Source: Nymphaea colorata
Lineage: Eukaryota; Streptophyta; Magnoliopsida; Nymphaeales; Nymphaeaceae
Assembly (NCBI RefSeq): GCF_008831285.2
Contig: NC_045144.1
Location: forward strand, 24,321,716 to 24,385,715
Direction: 5' to 3'
DNA length: 64,000 nt
Shown here: positions 21,455 through 33,201 of the stretch, piece by piece
Layout of the letters: each line of letters opens with the position of its first letter
How positions within the stretch are numbered: position 1 is the first letter of the stretch
Program-made: the position numbers and the translations under genes
Notes under the pieces: generated by a model
What the model saw: only the letters and a program-made list of their open reading frames with translations
Databases searched by the model: none
Told to the model about the DNA's origin: nothing

Positions 21455-22376
21455 TACTATTTTAATCAAAATCTTTTTCAAATATATTTTTTTGACTTTT
21501 TAATTTTCTATGTCCACTAAAATTTTCATTACATTAAATAATTACAACATTGAATTTATTCTAGTTGAGACAAAAAAATGGTTTTAAAATCACTCTTCCT
21601 TCTTATCATAATGTTTAATTTTCTGAAATCATATAATTTATCAACAACTTTTGGAAAGCTTATTTTTCCTCCAATGCAGCATCTTTATAATGAGAATAAA
21701 TCCATGAAAATTTCTCTATTTTATTTTTGTGGTAACATGTTGGTTGAAGAATAAAAGTTGTTAGTTAGAGCTACGTATCAAGGGTACATTTCTTAATCAT
21801 TTTCATTTCTTCACAGTAAAGAGAGAAAATCCATGAAAAGTTCTCTATTTTCCTTTTGTGGCAACATGTTGCTTGTAGAACAAAAGTTGTTATTTAGAGC
21901 TACATATCAAGGATATATTTTTAGTCATTTTCATTTCTTCACAGTAATTATAGGTGCGTTCCTTCCAAGTGCATGTAACCTAGATAACAAAGATTAGTAA
22001 TGTTTGGTTGATAGATAACAAAATTGAAAAATCGGGGAATTAATTTTTGAAATAAATTATTTAAAACATTCGAAAATAAGGTATTTAAATCTGATATGGA
22101 AATTTTCAAGAAATTCAATAATCCATGCCAATATTTTGATTTCCACTCATATGATACAACAAAATAAATCTTTTACTTGAATATTTCTTTTTCATTCTAT
22201 TGCAAAGCAAGTCCTTTTATTCATTTCAAGTCAACCATTGATGTCATTCTAGCAAAAAATAAACTCACGCAACAAAGCCATCCCTCTCTTTCGCATGAAA
22301 ACTCGACAAAGGCAGGAAGAGACAGACAAGGAAACATGTCTGAAGCACAGGGAAATGAAGCCTAACAAAAAGCGCA
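21455..22376 (+). repeat. Dispersed repeat family X, copy 1
   Basis: This shares long collinear similarity with 44210-45010. Common blocks in order include TTTTAATCAAAAT or AGTCAAAATGAATTTCAAAT, ACATTGA(A/G)TTTATT, GAGACAAAAA, a TTTCTTGTTAT-like tract, TTATTCATTTCA and AAAATAAACTCA. There is no coding domain. This copy also has an internal tandem duplication (21698-21950). The family type is unknown; it could be LTR or internal non-coding retroelement sequence. Confidence 0.55.
21698..21952. repeat. Tandem duplication of about 128 bp
   Basis: Unit 1 (21698-21826) and unit 2 (21827-about 21952) both begin AAATCCATGAAAA and end TTCATTTCTTCACAGTAA. They share GTGG(T/C)AACATGTTG and AAAAGTTGTTA blocks, with scattered differences. 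The other copy of this repeat family, at 44.5 kb, seems to have only one unit. Confidence 0.85.
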
Positions 22377-22421
22377 GGTGAAATTTGAGATGGCATGAAC
22401 AGGGAGCAGGAAATCTCAGAA

Positions 22422-22529
22422 CACGGCATTGCAAGTTACAGACTTACAGTTTTCACAGAACACGTTATGAACAATCACGGCATTGCAAGTTACAGACTTA
22501 CAGCTTTCACAGAACACGGCATGAACAAT
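22422..22529. repeat. 54-bp tandem repeat, two units
   Basis: Units 22422-22475 and 22476-22529 both start CACGGCATTGCAAGTTACAG and end ATGAACAAT, with only a few differences. The open frame at 22385-22756 across this region is driven by the repeat and is not a recognised protein. Confidence 0.9.
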
Positions 22530-22554
22530 CTCATTTAGTCCACTCAGTACCCCT

Positions 22555-22609
22555 TAGTCTGAGATTGTTCATGTCTTTCACAGAACCCGTCATGAACAAT
22601 CTCAGACTA
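22555..22609. repeat. 19-bp perfect hairpin
   Basis: The left arm TAGTCTGAGATTGTTCATG (22555-22573) is perfectly complementary to 22591-22609 across a 17-bp loop. The arm core ATGAACAATCTC also occurs at 22521-22532, at the end of the second tandem unit, so the hairpin is built from the same repeat material in inverted orientation. Confidence 0.9.
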
Positions 22610-22756
22610 CAATTTACAAAGAAAAAGAGGAAGATGCACCTAATACGATATATAGGTTTTAAAGTTATCATGTACTCTGTCCATGCAACATTGAGGTATT
22701 CTTTTAGGGAGGAAAGACATGAAGTCCAAGCTCATTCATTGGATTCTGAAATCTGA

Positions 22757-23967
22757 GATAAAAGGGGTAGTGAGAGCTTAGTTGCAGACCAACTTCCAAG
22801 GCTCATTGTGGAGTTGGCAGGTGATCAGTTGCCGATTCAAGAGTAGTTTCCTGATGAGCAGGTCATAAAGGTCAAACAGTCACAGTTGCCTTATTTTTTC
22901 ACACATTGTTAATTATATGGTGGCTAGTTAAATGGCTGAACAGAGGATAAACATGAGACAGAGAACTTTATGTCTCAGGTTATGTTCTGTTGTTGGCATA
23001 ACCCACAACTTTACAGATATGGTGCAAATAAAGTGATTCAGAGGTGTGTGGCAAAGGAGGAGTTCAAATCCAACCTTTCATTTGGTCATTCCAGGCTTGT
23101 AGAGGGCACTATGTACATGGGAAAGGGAGCGCAGTAATGTGGTTTTTATTGGCCATCTCTTCACATGCATTCTTATGAGTTTTATAACTATTGTTTGATG
23201 TCCCGGTAGATAAGGAGCATTTCACAGGGACTCAATGCCAAGTATGTCTACATAAATTTTATGGGACCATTCCAAACGTTTTCTGGAAAAGCACATATTC
23301 TTGTTGTGGTTCACTATCTTTCCAAGTGGGTTGATGCCATGGTGGGAAAAACAAATGATCATAAAGTGGTCTTAAATTTTATTAATCATATTATTTCTAG
23401 TTAGTTTGGTGTACCACGAGAAATGATCAATGATGGTGGTAAGAACTGCAATATTAATGTGTGGTGACTTCCCTTCTGAAGAAGTACTCTACGCATCATA
23501 AGTTCACCACTCCGTATCATTTGCAGACTAGTGGATAGGGATGTCCAACAGGGAGATTAAGTTCATCCTGGAGAAAACAGTCCATCCAGATAGGAAAGAC
23601 TGGTATGAGTAGTTGGATGATGTATTATGGGCTTATAAGACTGAATGAAGGCCCCAATTGGTATGTCTCCCTACTGCCTTGTCTTTGGAAGGGCATGTCA
23701 ATTGCTGGTCGATTTGGAGCATAAAGCCTTTTGGGTTGTAAAGAAGTTGAACTATGATTTTGCCCAAGATTGGGAGGAAAGACACAATTGTCATACTTGA
23801 AGAGGTTCAAAGTGATACAAGAATACCAATATTTATAAGGCTTGAATGAAGGCTTTTCATGATACAACACATTAATAGGAAGTCATTCGAGGCTGGCAGA
23901 ATGTTTGGCTCTAGATTTTTCATCTGCATTTATTCCTTGGGAAATTGCATTCACGTTGAAATGGATT
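22757..23967 (+). pseudogene. Ty3/gypsy RNase H-integrase remnant
   Basis: This is a decayed gypsy (Metaviridae-type) pol. Readable pieces across frames are: GSESLVADQLPRLIVEL (the RNase H end, canonical NVVADHLSRL); the integrase core with INFMGPF, HILVVVHYLSKWVDAMVGKT, QFGVPREMINDGGKN and TPYHLQTSG; REIKFILEKTVHPDRKDW and LDDVLWAYKT; then a FEAG and LGKLHSR.WNG tail at about 23960. The style of the RKDW and LWAYRT motifs recalls Athila-type elements. Stops are frequent. The reading is interrupted by copia B at 23968 and resumes at 28871. Confidence 0.85.
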
Positions 23968-24289
23968 TGCTAGTGTACACCATTGAAGTTTCCTACCTTT
24001 TTTATGTAGTCTTCATTTCCTTAGCGGAGGTATAGTTTTGGGCAAGTTCTTGTGAGTTTCCCTGTAAATGAAAAAATGTTTCTTCTTTGCATAGAGAGGG
24101 TATCTCCTATCCATTAGCCCCTCACTTGGAGTCATTCCCTTTAATGGTCTTCATAGTAATGGTGGAAGAAGGTGAATGAAAAACAACAGTGTGAAACTTC
24201 CTGATTGTGGATGTAGGTTGTATAGCTGAACCACATAAATTTGGTGTTCTTGTGTGGTCAGATCTCTTTGATGAAGATAATCCCTGACA
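23968..24289 (+). repeat. 5' LTR of copia family B
   Basis: 322 bp, TGCTAGTG...CCCTGACA. It aligns along its whole length with 28537-28870 (shared ATAGTTTTGGGCAAG, AAAAATGTTTCTTC and ATTCCTTTAATGGTC-like blocks) but shows many substitutions and small indels. Confidence 0.9.
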
Positions 24290-24303
24290 TGGTAGCAGAG
24301 CGT
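24290..24303 (+). promoter_or_regulatory. Primer binding site of copia B
   Basis: TGGTAGCAGAGCGT begins immediately after the LTR's CA. It resembles the common plant initiator-Met tRNA primer site TGGTATCAGAGC with one change (T to G). Confidence 0.75.
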
Positions 24304-24339
24304 GGTTACCTCAAGTAAGTGCAAGTTTCTTTCCTCTCC

Positions 24340-27300
24340 TTTTTGTTCATGGCTTGAAAATCTCGAGTCCATTGCATCCGATGTTACCTAAGAATCAAGG
24401 AATGGGAGTTCCAATCAGAATAACATTTGGTGGATTACTATCAAACCCTTTTCGAGGATAGATTATCTCAGTTGGTCAAAATATGTAAAGTTCTTCCTAA
24501 ATAGTTGATCCTAGTTCTGAAAAGTGGGAAATCAATGAATTATCTTAAATTCAATGATTCCAGAGATTAAAAGAAGCGAGTCTTCATAGGCAATTGTCAC
24601 TGCTTAAGGACCTAAACCTGGGTGATGTATCCATGACTAGGATGAAGCTTGGGTGAAACTAAGTGGTCCTATGTATACTATGACTGCCCAAGAAATATGG
24701 GACAATATGAAAGAAATGTATAGTGAAAAGTATAACCTAGCCTGAGCCTATGAGCTACAACAAGAGATTCACAACTTTAGTCCTGTAGGAAATTCATTCA
24801 ATCTATATGTCAAAAATTTTGTGGAATGTTTGATGAATTGCTGCAATATTGCCCTCCATCCGTTGACACTTCTAAGACACGCTTTGAGGAAGATAAAGTT
24901 TTTAAACTCATTGCTGGTCTTGGACCCAATTATGAGCAGTTTAGGAGTTAAATTCTATTGACTTCACCGCTGCCATCCTTCAATTCTATGTGTTCATTGA
25001 TCCAACAAGAGGAGCAACAAAGAAAAGCTATGAATCCAATGCCCAATGTTAGCACGGTTAAAGATAATCCACCTGATCAAAGGAGCAATGCAAGCTGACA
25101 AAAAAATCAGCCCATCACACAAACAACTCTGGAACTAATGGCAGCCAAGATTGTGTTAAAGGGCATTTGAAGTTTAAGTGCATGCATTACAAAAATCACG
25201 TCATACTAGAGACTGTTGTTTGGATCTTGAAGGAAGGCCATCATGGGTTAAAGATGCCACCAAAGAACCATCAAAAGAAGAATCTACCAAGTGGCCAAAG
25301 AGCATTTAACGTACTTGTTTGAGCAAATGACTAAGACCAGCCTCAGCACTACCGACCTAGCATCAGTTCAACCAATGCCTGAATCATCTTCAAATGACAT
25401 ACGTAAGCGTTCAACCTCTTATTTGTCACATGCTCTTGATTTAGATTGGGTAGTCGACTCCAGTGGATCAAATCACATGAGAAGTCAAGATCTTGTTTAG
25501 ATTGTTTTAAGCATGTTCAATCTGTTTATACTACCGATGGTTCTAGTATGATAGTCAAGGGAACAAGCTTTTTTTTAATCATAAAAAAGTTTTAGATGTA
25601 CTTGTTATTCCCAAAATTGCTGTTAATATTCCGTCTATTAGTAAGTTTACAAAAGCTTATGATTGTTTAATTTTTTTTTCCTAAAGATGTTTTTTCACGA
25701 CATGAGTATGGAGAAATGATTGGTAGGCATTGAGCGAGATGCTTTATATATCATCAAGCAGCTTGCTAGAGCATTTTTTTTATATAATAAGTCAAGTTTA
25801 GACTGTAGTGTTTCACAATATTCTCGGCTGGGACATGCACCACATAGGGTTTAATAACTTTTAATTCCAGACTTCTCTAGTGATGATTTATCATGTGATG
25901 CGTGTGAACTTGCAAAGTCTCCTAGACTTCCTTTTAGGAGTTCAAATTATAGACATAAGGGTTTGCTTGATCTTGTTCATTCTAATGTCTGAGCACCTGC
26001 TCCAGTTGACTCCGTGTTTGGTTTTTTGATATTTTGTTACTTTTATTGACGATGTCTCACATGACGTGGTTGTATCTATTAATGCACAAACATGACATAG
26101 CTTTAGTTCTTTAAAAGCTTTTATAATATGATTGTCACTCAATATGGCTTGAAAATTAAGCATGTTAGAGCGGATAGTGAGGAGAGTGCATTAATGAAGT
26201 GTTAAAAACATTTTTTTGATATTCATGTTATTATGCCTCAAAATTCCTATGTAGCCACTCCCCAAAAAATGGCATGGCCAAGTGTAAAACTAAGCATTTG
26301 GTCAATATTACCCATTTTATTATGTTCACATGAATGTTCCTCTTATTTTTGGGGCAGATGCTGTTTTTGTTGCTTGCTACCATGCTAATCGGTTACCTAC
26401 TTCAAGTTTTGAAAACCAAATTCCAATGAAAATTTTGCAAAAATGAATATTATCAGTAAGCCATGTCAAGGTTTTTGGGTGCAAGTGCTTTATTTACATA
26501 CAAGAAAAATTTTGAAATTCACTTGAGCAGTATGCAGTCAAATGTACTTTTGTGGGTGTTCCTCATCGAAAAAGGGTTTAAAATGTTTTGATCCGATGAA
26601 AGAATCCTTTATATTTCAAAGGATGTCAAGTTTTTTAAAAATAACTGTATTTCATGAAACATGAGGTTCAGAATCAAAATTGCAAAAAATGAAAGTTCTG
26701 AAAAGCTAAACACTTTTCTAGTGCCTAGTTTTTCTTGTGACTTAAGTTCCCAACCAGTCTTGTTTGTCGATATAGGATCTAATGCAGCTAGAAAATTTGA
26801 ATTTCCTAGAAGTGGTGAAAGTGAAGAATCAGATCATTGTATCCAGAGTGATCAACCTCTCAAGACGGTCTACTCAGATAACTCAGCCTGCACCAAGATT
26901 ACAAGATTACTATTTCTATTATTGACATTTTGAAATGACCATTCACTTCATTTAAGAACAGTTTGATCTTGCTAGGTTGAGCAAAGGCTCTAAAGAGCAT
27001 TCTTGTCCAATGTTTATGCCAATGGTGAACCAAGCTATAATGAAGAAATAATGAAGGACCCTAAATGGAAAGAAGCAATGCATGAGGAATTGAAAGCTTT
27101 GAAAAAAAAAAACAAAACTTGGACTATGGTTCCTTTACCTTGAGGAAAACCATTGTAGGAAGCCATTGGATATATATTATCAACTGCCACAGTGATGGTT
27201 CTTTAGAGAGTTTTAAAGTTAGACTCATAGCAAATGGGATGTTGAGAAGAAGGAAGCCATTTTTGTTGAAACATTTGCCCCAGTAGCTAGGATAAGCTCA

Positions 27301-28536
27301 ATCTACATTTCATTGTCTGTTGTTATGAACAGCCAATCGAGTGTTTAACAATTAGATGCAAAAAATGTGTTTCTTCATGGAGAGTTAAAAGATGAAGTTG
27401 ACATGGACCCCTGCCTGGATATACTTGTGACACTGGGAAAGTATGTAGGTTACAAATGTCTATATATAGATTAAAACATTCTCCTATGTCATGGTTTTTG
27501 AAGTTAAACTAAGTTCTTATTAAAATGGGATTTAAATGTTATACTACTAATTACACTATATTCGTGTGGCACTCTAATCAGGGTATGATATTTTTTTTAT
27601 CTATGTAGACAAAACATTATCATGATTGGAGATGATATTCTAAAGATTCAAAGTATAAAGCGGACCTTGCACTCTAAATTTGATAGGAAAACTACAATAT
27701 CTTCTAGGGATCGAGGTGACATGTTTGGACAAAGAAATATTTCTCTGTCCAAGAAAGTACATTTTGGACCTTCTGAAAGACACAAGTATGTTGGCTGCTA
27801 GAGCAGTTCATACATCTCCTGATGCTAACTGCAAATTGAAATGGATCAAGGTGACAGGAAAAACAGTTGGTAAGTAAACTTATCTACTTCACGATTACTT
27901 GACCAAAAATCTCTTATGTTGTTAGTGTAATTAGTTAGTTTGTGCACCAACCTAGATCAATGTGCATGGAGGCATCATATAGAATCTTGCGGTACCAAAA
28001 AAGGTAGTCCAAGCAAAAGCATACCCATGCATAAAATGATCAATTGGATGCAGTTGGTTTTACTGATACAGACTGGGCCGGAGATCCTAATGGTAGAAGA
28101 TCTATTATAGGTTTTTGCACATTTGTAGGATAAATATCATCACTTGGAAATGTAAAAAATAGTCAATAGTAGTTTGTTCAAGTGCTGAGGTAGAGTACAA
28201 AGCTATGACATACTGCACATGTGAACTTGTCTGGATCAAACCATTATTGATAGACATGAATATCCCAGTTAGTCAACCCATGGAGCTCAAATGTGATGAG
28301 ATGGCAGCAATGCATATAAGTGTGAATTTGGCATTTCATGAAAGGATTAAACACATAAAGTGGACTGCCATTTGGTCTATGAGAAGATTCAAAGCAAATA
28401 AATATTCACCACACATGTCAGCAATTGAGATCAATTTGTAGACACTTTTACCAAGACTCTACACCGTGATCTGTAGAAGAAGATAGTTGACAAGTTAGCC
28501 CAGATTAGCACCTGAACTCCAACTTGAAGGAGAGGA
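24340..28536 (+). pseudogene. Copia family B gag-pol remnant
   Basis: Pieces in order: a gag core (AYELQQEIHNFSPVGNSF at about 24750 and GLDPNYEQF-like sequence at about 24920); protease with DWVVDSSGSNHM (about 25445; the usual DSGAS/T is altered to DSSGS); integrase pieces at about 25790-26650; reverse transcriptase beginning WKEAMHEELKALKKKNKTW (about 27065), with a degenerate polymerase core to about 27700; and RNase H with GFTDTDWAGDPNGRRS (about 28050). The region ends with a purine tract (CTTGAAGGAGAGGA, 28523-28536). Multiple stops and shifts leave no ORF longer than about 90 codons. No gag zinc knuckle is recognisable. Confidence 0.85.
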
Positions 28537-28870
28537 TGCTAGTATATACCTTTGAAGTTCTCTACCTTTTTTTATGTAATCCTCATTTCTTTATACGAGG
28601 AATATAGTTTTGGGCAAGGTCTTGCGAGTTTCCCAGTAAACATAAAAATGTTTCTTCCTTGAGTAGTAAGGGTGCCTTCTACCATTATCCTCTGATGAGG
28701 AGCTATTCCATTTAATGGTCATCGTTGTAATGGTGAAAGAATGTGAATGAAAAGCAGGAGTGTAAGAGATTTCCTCAATGTGAATGTAGACTGTATCGAC
28801 TAACCACACAAGTTTGGTGTGCTTGTGTTATTGCTTGAACAAATCTCTTATAGGAAGATAATCTATGGCA
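28537..28870 (+). repeat. 3' LTR of copia family B
   Basis: 334 bp, TGCTAGTA...CTATGGCA. It is the partner of 23968-24289. Its visible divergence from that LTR points to an old insertion. Confidence 0.9.
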
Positions 28871-29040
28871 TGACTTTTTTTTTCATTAGGGGCCGTGAAG
28901 ATTAAGGACTCCCACTTCAAGAAGCAGTTTAAGGTTAATTGATAACGTCTAAAGGCCTACGTCGAGGGAGTACCACAAGCTGCTGATCTTGAGGAAATCA
29001 ACTTTGTGGTAGATGTGGCATAAGCATGATGATGTCTAAG
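28871..29040 (+). pseudogene. Ty3/gypsy pol C-terminal tail
   Basis: AVKIKDSHFKKQFKVN, then QRLKAYVEG, is the standard post-integrase tail of gypsy pol (FKVNGQRLK) and continues the fragment that stops at 23967. It ends in a stop near 29023. The sequence from 29040 to about 29430 is non-coding and AT-rich and may be the 3' untranslated part of the same gypsy element. Confidence 0.8.
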
Positions 29041-29429
29041 TAGAGCACTTATGTATCCTATATATACTATACTAGTTTAGTTAATAGTTACTTACTTTGT
29101 TTTCATTTACTTTTGTATGCCTTTTGTGGTTTAGTGGTGAGTAGTTTTGTTAGTCAGATGGAAGTTTAGTACATCTTATTTGGAGCTACTCAATAAGCAG
29201 TCGTGGTTTGAGTAATTACAATTATGGAATGATGATGATGTAGAAAACTACGTTTTCAATAAACACATGGTGGTGCATACTTTCTTCTCATACTGATCAA
29301 GTTGTATCATTCCATTTCCCTTATTTTATTTCTGTTTTCAGCTTTCATATCTTCCATGCATAACATATTGGTCCAACAACATTCTAAAGCATGGGGAATG
29401 GGTTGTTGGGGATAGTAACATTCTAAAGC

Positions 29430-30218
29430 ATTCTATTATCCTCACACCTCAATCTTGAAAATTTATTTCCACCAGTAAACTACATTTGATTGTTAGCAGC
29501 AAGGGCCACTTTGTTGGTTTCAGGGGACTCATGGTTGGTTTCCTAATGAGTGCTCGGCCTTTCTTTTAGATTCCTCATGCAGACGAGGAGACAAAATGGT
29601 TCTTAATGGGGCCAGGCAGTTCTTCCATCATAAGAATTTAGCTACCCAATTGTTCGTAATCACTCCCTAGACCGGCAATATTTGAAAGGCTATCTCTTGC
29701 TCCCTTTGTTTTTCAGCCTTAGCAAGATCAATGATAAGAGGAACATAAAATCAATCATATGCTTTCAAACATTCCCATATATTTATCAATCCATCGATCC
29801 TTTCTTCAAACAGCCCGATTGTTGGATCAGTTGATATATCCGCATGACGGTATATTATTTACTAAACATCTTCTTCTGTATCAACAAACACAAACACACT
29901 TTCTGTGTTTGGCTTTATGGAATTTAATGAGGCAAGATGCAATAGTATCATCTGTCAATCTCTATTCTTTGAATTTGGTATCATTAGTAGGTGGTTTACA
30001 CATACTTTGATGTTTATACTTTTCAACTCCAAAGACATGGAATAGCCTTTGACCATGATAGATAATTGAAACTATAAAGCAAAATATTAGTAATCTTAAG
30101 ACTAGGATTACCTTGTTCATGAGCAACAATCTTGTGATCGGACCTATCGTTGGATATTACTTATGAGCCTCATCATTGTTTTCCTATTTCTCATTGGAAG
30201 CTCAGTGAAACTAGTCTT
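29430..30218 (-). pseudogene. Ty1/copia gag remnant (reverse)
   Basis: Reverse-strand pieces match copia gag: NYLSWSKAIP near the N-terminus, then IYQLIQQSG and WECLKAYD-like segments, and AGLGSDYEQL, then ILMMEELPGPIKNHF at about 29600-29680 (the family's GLGSDYEQVRSQILLMEPLP region). Stops and shifts occur throughout. The primer site and probable LTR lie directly upstream on this strand, which supports the call. Nothing of pol follows leftward, so the element is truncated near 29430, against the gypsy remnant. Confidence 0.7.
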
Positions 30219-30233
30219 TATAGCTCTGATACC
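30219..30233 (-). promoter_or_regulatory. Primer binding site, reverse copia
   Basis: On the - strand this reads TGGTATCAGAGCTAT, an exact match to the common plant tRNA-iMet primer site TGGTATCAGAGC. It sits between the gag remnant and the LTR-like sequence to the right. Confidence 0.75.
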
Positions 30234-30480
30234 AGGAAAATTTGAGACGATGAAGATGAAGAAGGAAATCAAAAAACAATAAACACATTGATTTACGTTG
30301 TTCAGTAAATGTTGATTACAACCACCAGTGGAGTTATATGTAATTCTCATTCATCAATTGTGAATTACAAAAGTTTAGTAGAAAAAGTGGAGCTCGAGCA
30401 ATACAAGATATGTATGAAATCTCAACAAGTCTGAAAAATGCAACTGCTGGAGGGTAGGCCTCCTACCTTTTATTAAGAAT
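30234..30480 (-). repeat. Probable 5' LTR of the reverse copia (outer edge unclear)
   Basis: This lies outside the primer site and contains sequence of the style common near copia LTR ends (on the - strand, CAACATTTACTGAACAACGT). No CA/TG boundary is certain, and no partner LTR is in view, so the outer limit is a guess. Confidence 0.45.
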
Positions 30481-30589
30481 GAACTAGGGACTGTATGGAG
30501 AAATAATCAGGAACAAAAAAAAAATCATAGGGGTGATAAACCCACTGTCCAAAAAACACAAGAATTGGGTGAAAATCATTTGTTCCACC

Positions 30590-31560
30590 CCAAAAGCATC
30601 ACTTTAATCAATCAAAATTCCTCTGTACGTTGGAGGAATATTATTGGCTATCTCCCTAGTAGGGAGGTCGTTAGCAGCATATAGGTTAGCAGCATAATGC
30701 TTGATCCAAGTCAGGTTGTCCCTGATTCTTCCTCTTCCTCCTCGACCTGCCATAAAATTTATGATCCACCTTTTCTGGTTCGTGACAATTTTGATTTTGG
30801 TCTAGTTGTCTACTAAAGCAGAACATTCCATAATATGGTCGAAGATTTTTTCCTTCGTGTTGCCGTGACAGATGGAAAGAATTAATCTTTTCCCCTCCCT
30901 TAGGTACAGTCCTGATGCCACTATGATTTTTCTCTTCTTTCAGAAATTATCTGAATGCAGATTTCATTGTCACTAAGCAGTAACCAACTCTGTGGTTACT
31001 CGTGTTTTGCAACCAGGTGGAGCAGCTTGCCAAATCTTCTTTCCTATCTTTTAGACAAGCTTTGAAGGAGCAACACAGACCCTCCACACCTTGCCTACTA
31101 GCCCAGCACTAGATATCTGTTTGTCCTCCACCATACACTGGTTTTGGTTTGTCCATGTACTTGAAGCAGTGGTATGGAAGCAAAGTTTCCAGCATTTGGT
31201 TTTTCAAGCCTCCTTGAGCTTGCAGCTGAACCACTTTTTGAAGTCATCTTCTATGTTACCTGAAAGGGAGATATGCTTACTAAAGAAGTTGCAAATTTAA
31301 TTATGACTTTTGGTGACAACTTTACAACCAAAGAGGATATGAAAAGCTGTTTCTTCATCTTCCCTACATAAAAACCGTCTTTTAGCAAGTGCCATTCCTT
31401 GTCCTTCCCATCTGTCAAGGATCAGGAGGCGGTTATTCATTGGGACATATAGAAACCATCTGGCTATAGGGTGGGCCTCTTTCAGTCAAATCTTTTCTTT
31501 GAATCAAACCCTGCTGGGAGTTTGGGCTTCCGACTCTTATAGGACAGATGAATAAAATTG
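30590..31560 (-). pseudogene. LINE ORF2 C-terminal zf-RVT remnant (1)
   Basis: Reverse-strand sequence reads HPIARWFLYVPMNNRLL, DRWEGQGMALAKRRFLC, EDEETAFHILFGCKVV. This matches the zf-RVT domain at the end of plant LINE ORF2 (a Cys/His motif with EExxxHLFxxC). It is followed by a basic stretch and stops. The first Cys of the CxxC pair is lost (RRFLCRED). No endonuclease or RT core is found nearby, so it is a 3'-end fragment, as expected for a 5'-truncated LINE. Confidence 0.65.
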
Positions 31561-31989
31561 TTATACATAAAAAAAGACAAAAACCAGTGAGCATAGACTA
31601 CTAATTACAATGAGGAAAGTATAGCAGCAGCATCAAAACATGGGTTGGTTCGAAGGATAAAAAATCTACATCTTATCTCTGAAATGTTGGGCAGATCATG
31701 AGAAGTCCATGTTGCCTTCAAGGAATCTACAAAACCAGCTAAGCCAAACTTTGCTGCTAGAAACCAACAAAAATTCATTTCACTGATATCCACAACTAGA
31801 AAAAAATGATAACATAAATAAAAAAAAAATATAATTTAATCTGAATAAGTAAAGAATCCACAAAATATAAATTGATGATGATTTCTTCCAACACTATGGT
31901 TTTGGCTCGGCCATGCCTCTGCTCAAAGTACCTAATCCCAAAATGGAGTGGGGTGGGTGTTGTCATTACCCTGCTTAATAGCAAACACC

Positions 31990-32610
31990 ACCACCTTGCT
32001 TTGGCATTTTGAGCCCATCACGAATTGATGCAAACATCTTTCTGTGAAATAACGGCCCAATCATCAATTATGAGCTCAGATTTTAACCATAGATCAAGTT
32101 CTCTCCTATCTTTAGAATCTTCCTTTAACCAAAGGAGGAAGAGTTCCACACAGGCTGCCCAAACTCCCATATTGAGGTTCCTAGTTGGATTCTTATCAGG
32201 TTCATGAAAACTTGCATTGTGTCATCCAAATGATGACCTGAAAGCACAACCTCCAGCATCGCATCTGCCAACCTCTTTTGAAGCTAGAAGAAAACCACCA
32301 CTGGATTTCTTTAGAAAAATTTCTATGAGGAATATGTTGTCTACTGAACTTCAAAACAACTAATTTCCAAACTTTGACAGGCTTATGATAGTGGAAAAGG
32401 TCATCTGTTAGGAACTCTCCTCCTGCTTGCAGAAAAAGGGGCATTGGTTCACCATTTGAAACCCCTTCGCCTTGAGATGGTCTCGAGTAGGAAGCCTCTC
32501 GTGGCTGGCTATGTACAAAACAAGGCCTCTTGTAAGTGACTAAAGCAAGAGACTTGCGGAAAATATCCAAGAGTACTGCCACAACAAGGAACTACATCCA
32601 ACTCCACTGA
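31990..32610 (-). pseudogene. LINE ORF2 C-terminal zf-RVT remnant (2)
   Basis: A second copy of the same domain type is readable on the - strand: YIASHERLPTRDHLKAKGF, CPFCKQEEE, LFHYHKPVKVWKL (about 32380-32540), then FSRQHIPHRN and a Trp-rich tail. CPFC and the H are kept. It is separated from remnant 1 by stops and is not an exact repeat of it, so two LINE copies or an old duplication are possible. The interval 32610-33200 shows no gene. Confidence 0.65.
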
Positions 32611-33201
32611 GAGAATAGACTTTCTAGCAGTAGGAAACAGGAATCATTGCATATTTAGGGAATCCGAAACCACCAATTTGTCTATTTTCTCCGCATCTCA
32701 GTCCCACTAATGAGCTGGTTGCTGCCACAATACTGTTGCATCTCTAGGCGTTTGTTTTAGGCTAGATTTTGGTCCCCATTTAGTTATTTTTTGCCATTCT
32801 TTTTGGGTTTCCTTGTTCATTGCTTTTCATGGCTTACTAAATGGATGGACGCCTATCCTCTCACAGAGAGTTTCCAAAGAAAACTCCTTTATTCATTTTA
32901 AATCCAACATAATTTGATCTAACTACAATAAACTCATGCACTACTTATCATTGCTGATTTTCAAAACCGGGTGCGTTTTTTGCTTCTTATCTAACTTCAT
33001 ATGTTTGAAAGGCAAAAAAATGTTTTCCGTACCAAGTTCTTGTTTGTGTTTGCACCTTCCATAGCAGATAACCATACGTTAAGGATGGTTAAGGAAGAAA
33101 AATTACCAAAACAAAGACATGTTTTGGAAATATATACACCTGCAATAACGACATGAGTTAAACTCGCCTGATTTTGGGAGTGGTTTTTCAAACAAGAACA
33201 A

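Larger units (their letters stand above)
23968..28870 (+). mobile_element. Ty1/copia family B, two-LTR element nested in gypsy
   Basis: This complete copia element has LTRs at 23968-24289 and 28537-28870, a primer site directly after the 5' LTR and a purine tract before the 3' LTR. Its interior (4.2 kb) holds remnants of gag, protease, integrase, reverse transcriptase and RNase H in the usual copia order. Gypsy integrase sequence lies on both sides and is collinear when the element is removed. The 5-bp flanks are GGATT (left) and TGACT (right), which agree at only three positions, so the duplication has decayed. Both the LTR divergence and the many stops indicate an old insertion. Confidence 0.9.

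Noticed and set aside
22385-22756. 123-codon forward ORF with repeated peptide
   Set aside because: The repeat peptide merely translates the 54-bp tandem DNA repeat, and no domain is present.
29404-29430. Start of a gypsy LTR (TGTTGGGGATAG) after a purine tract
   Set aside because: The sequence to the right is explained better as a reverse-strand copia gag, and no partner LTR is visible.
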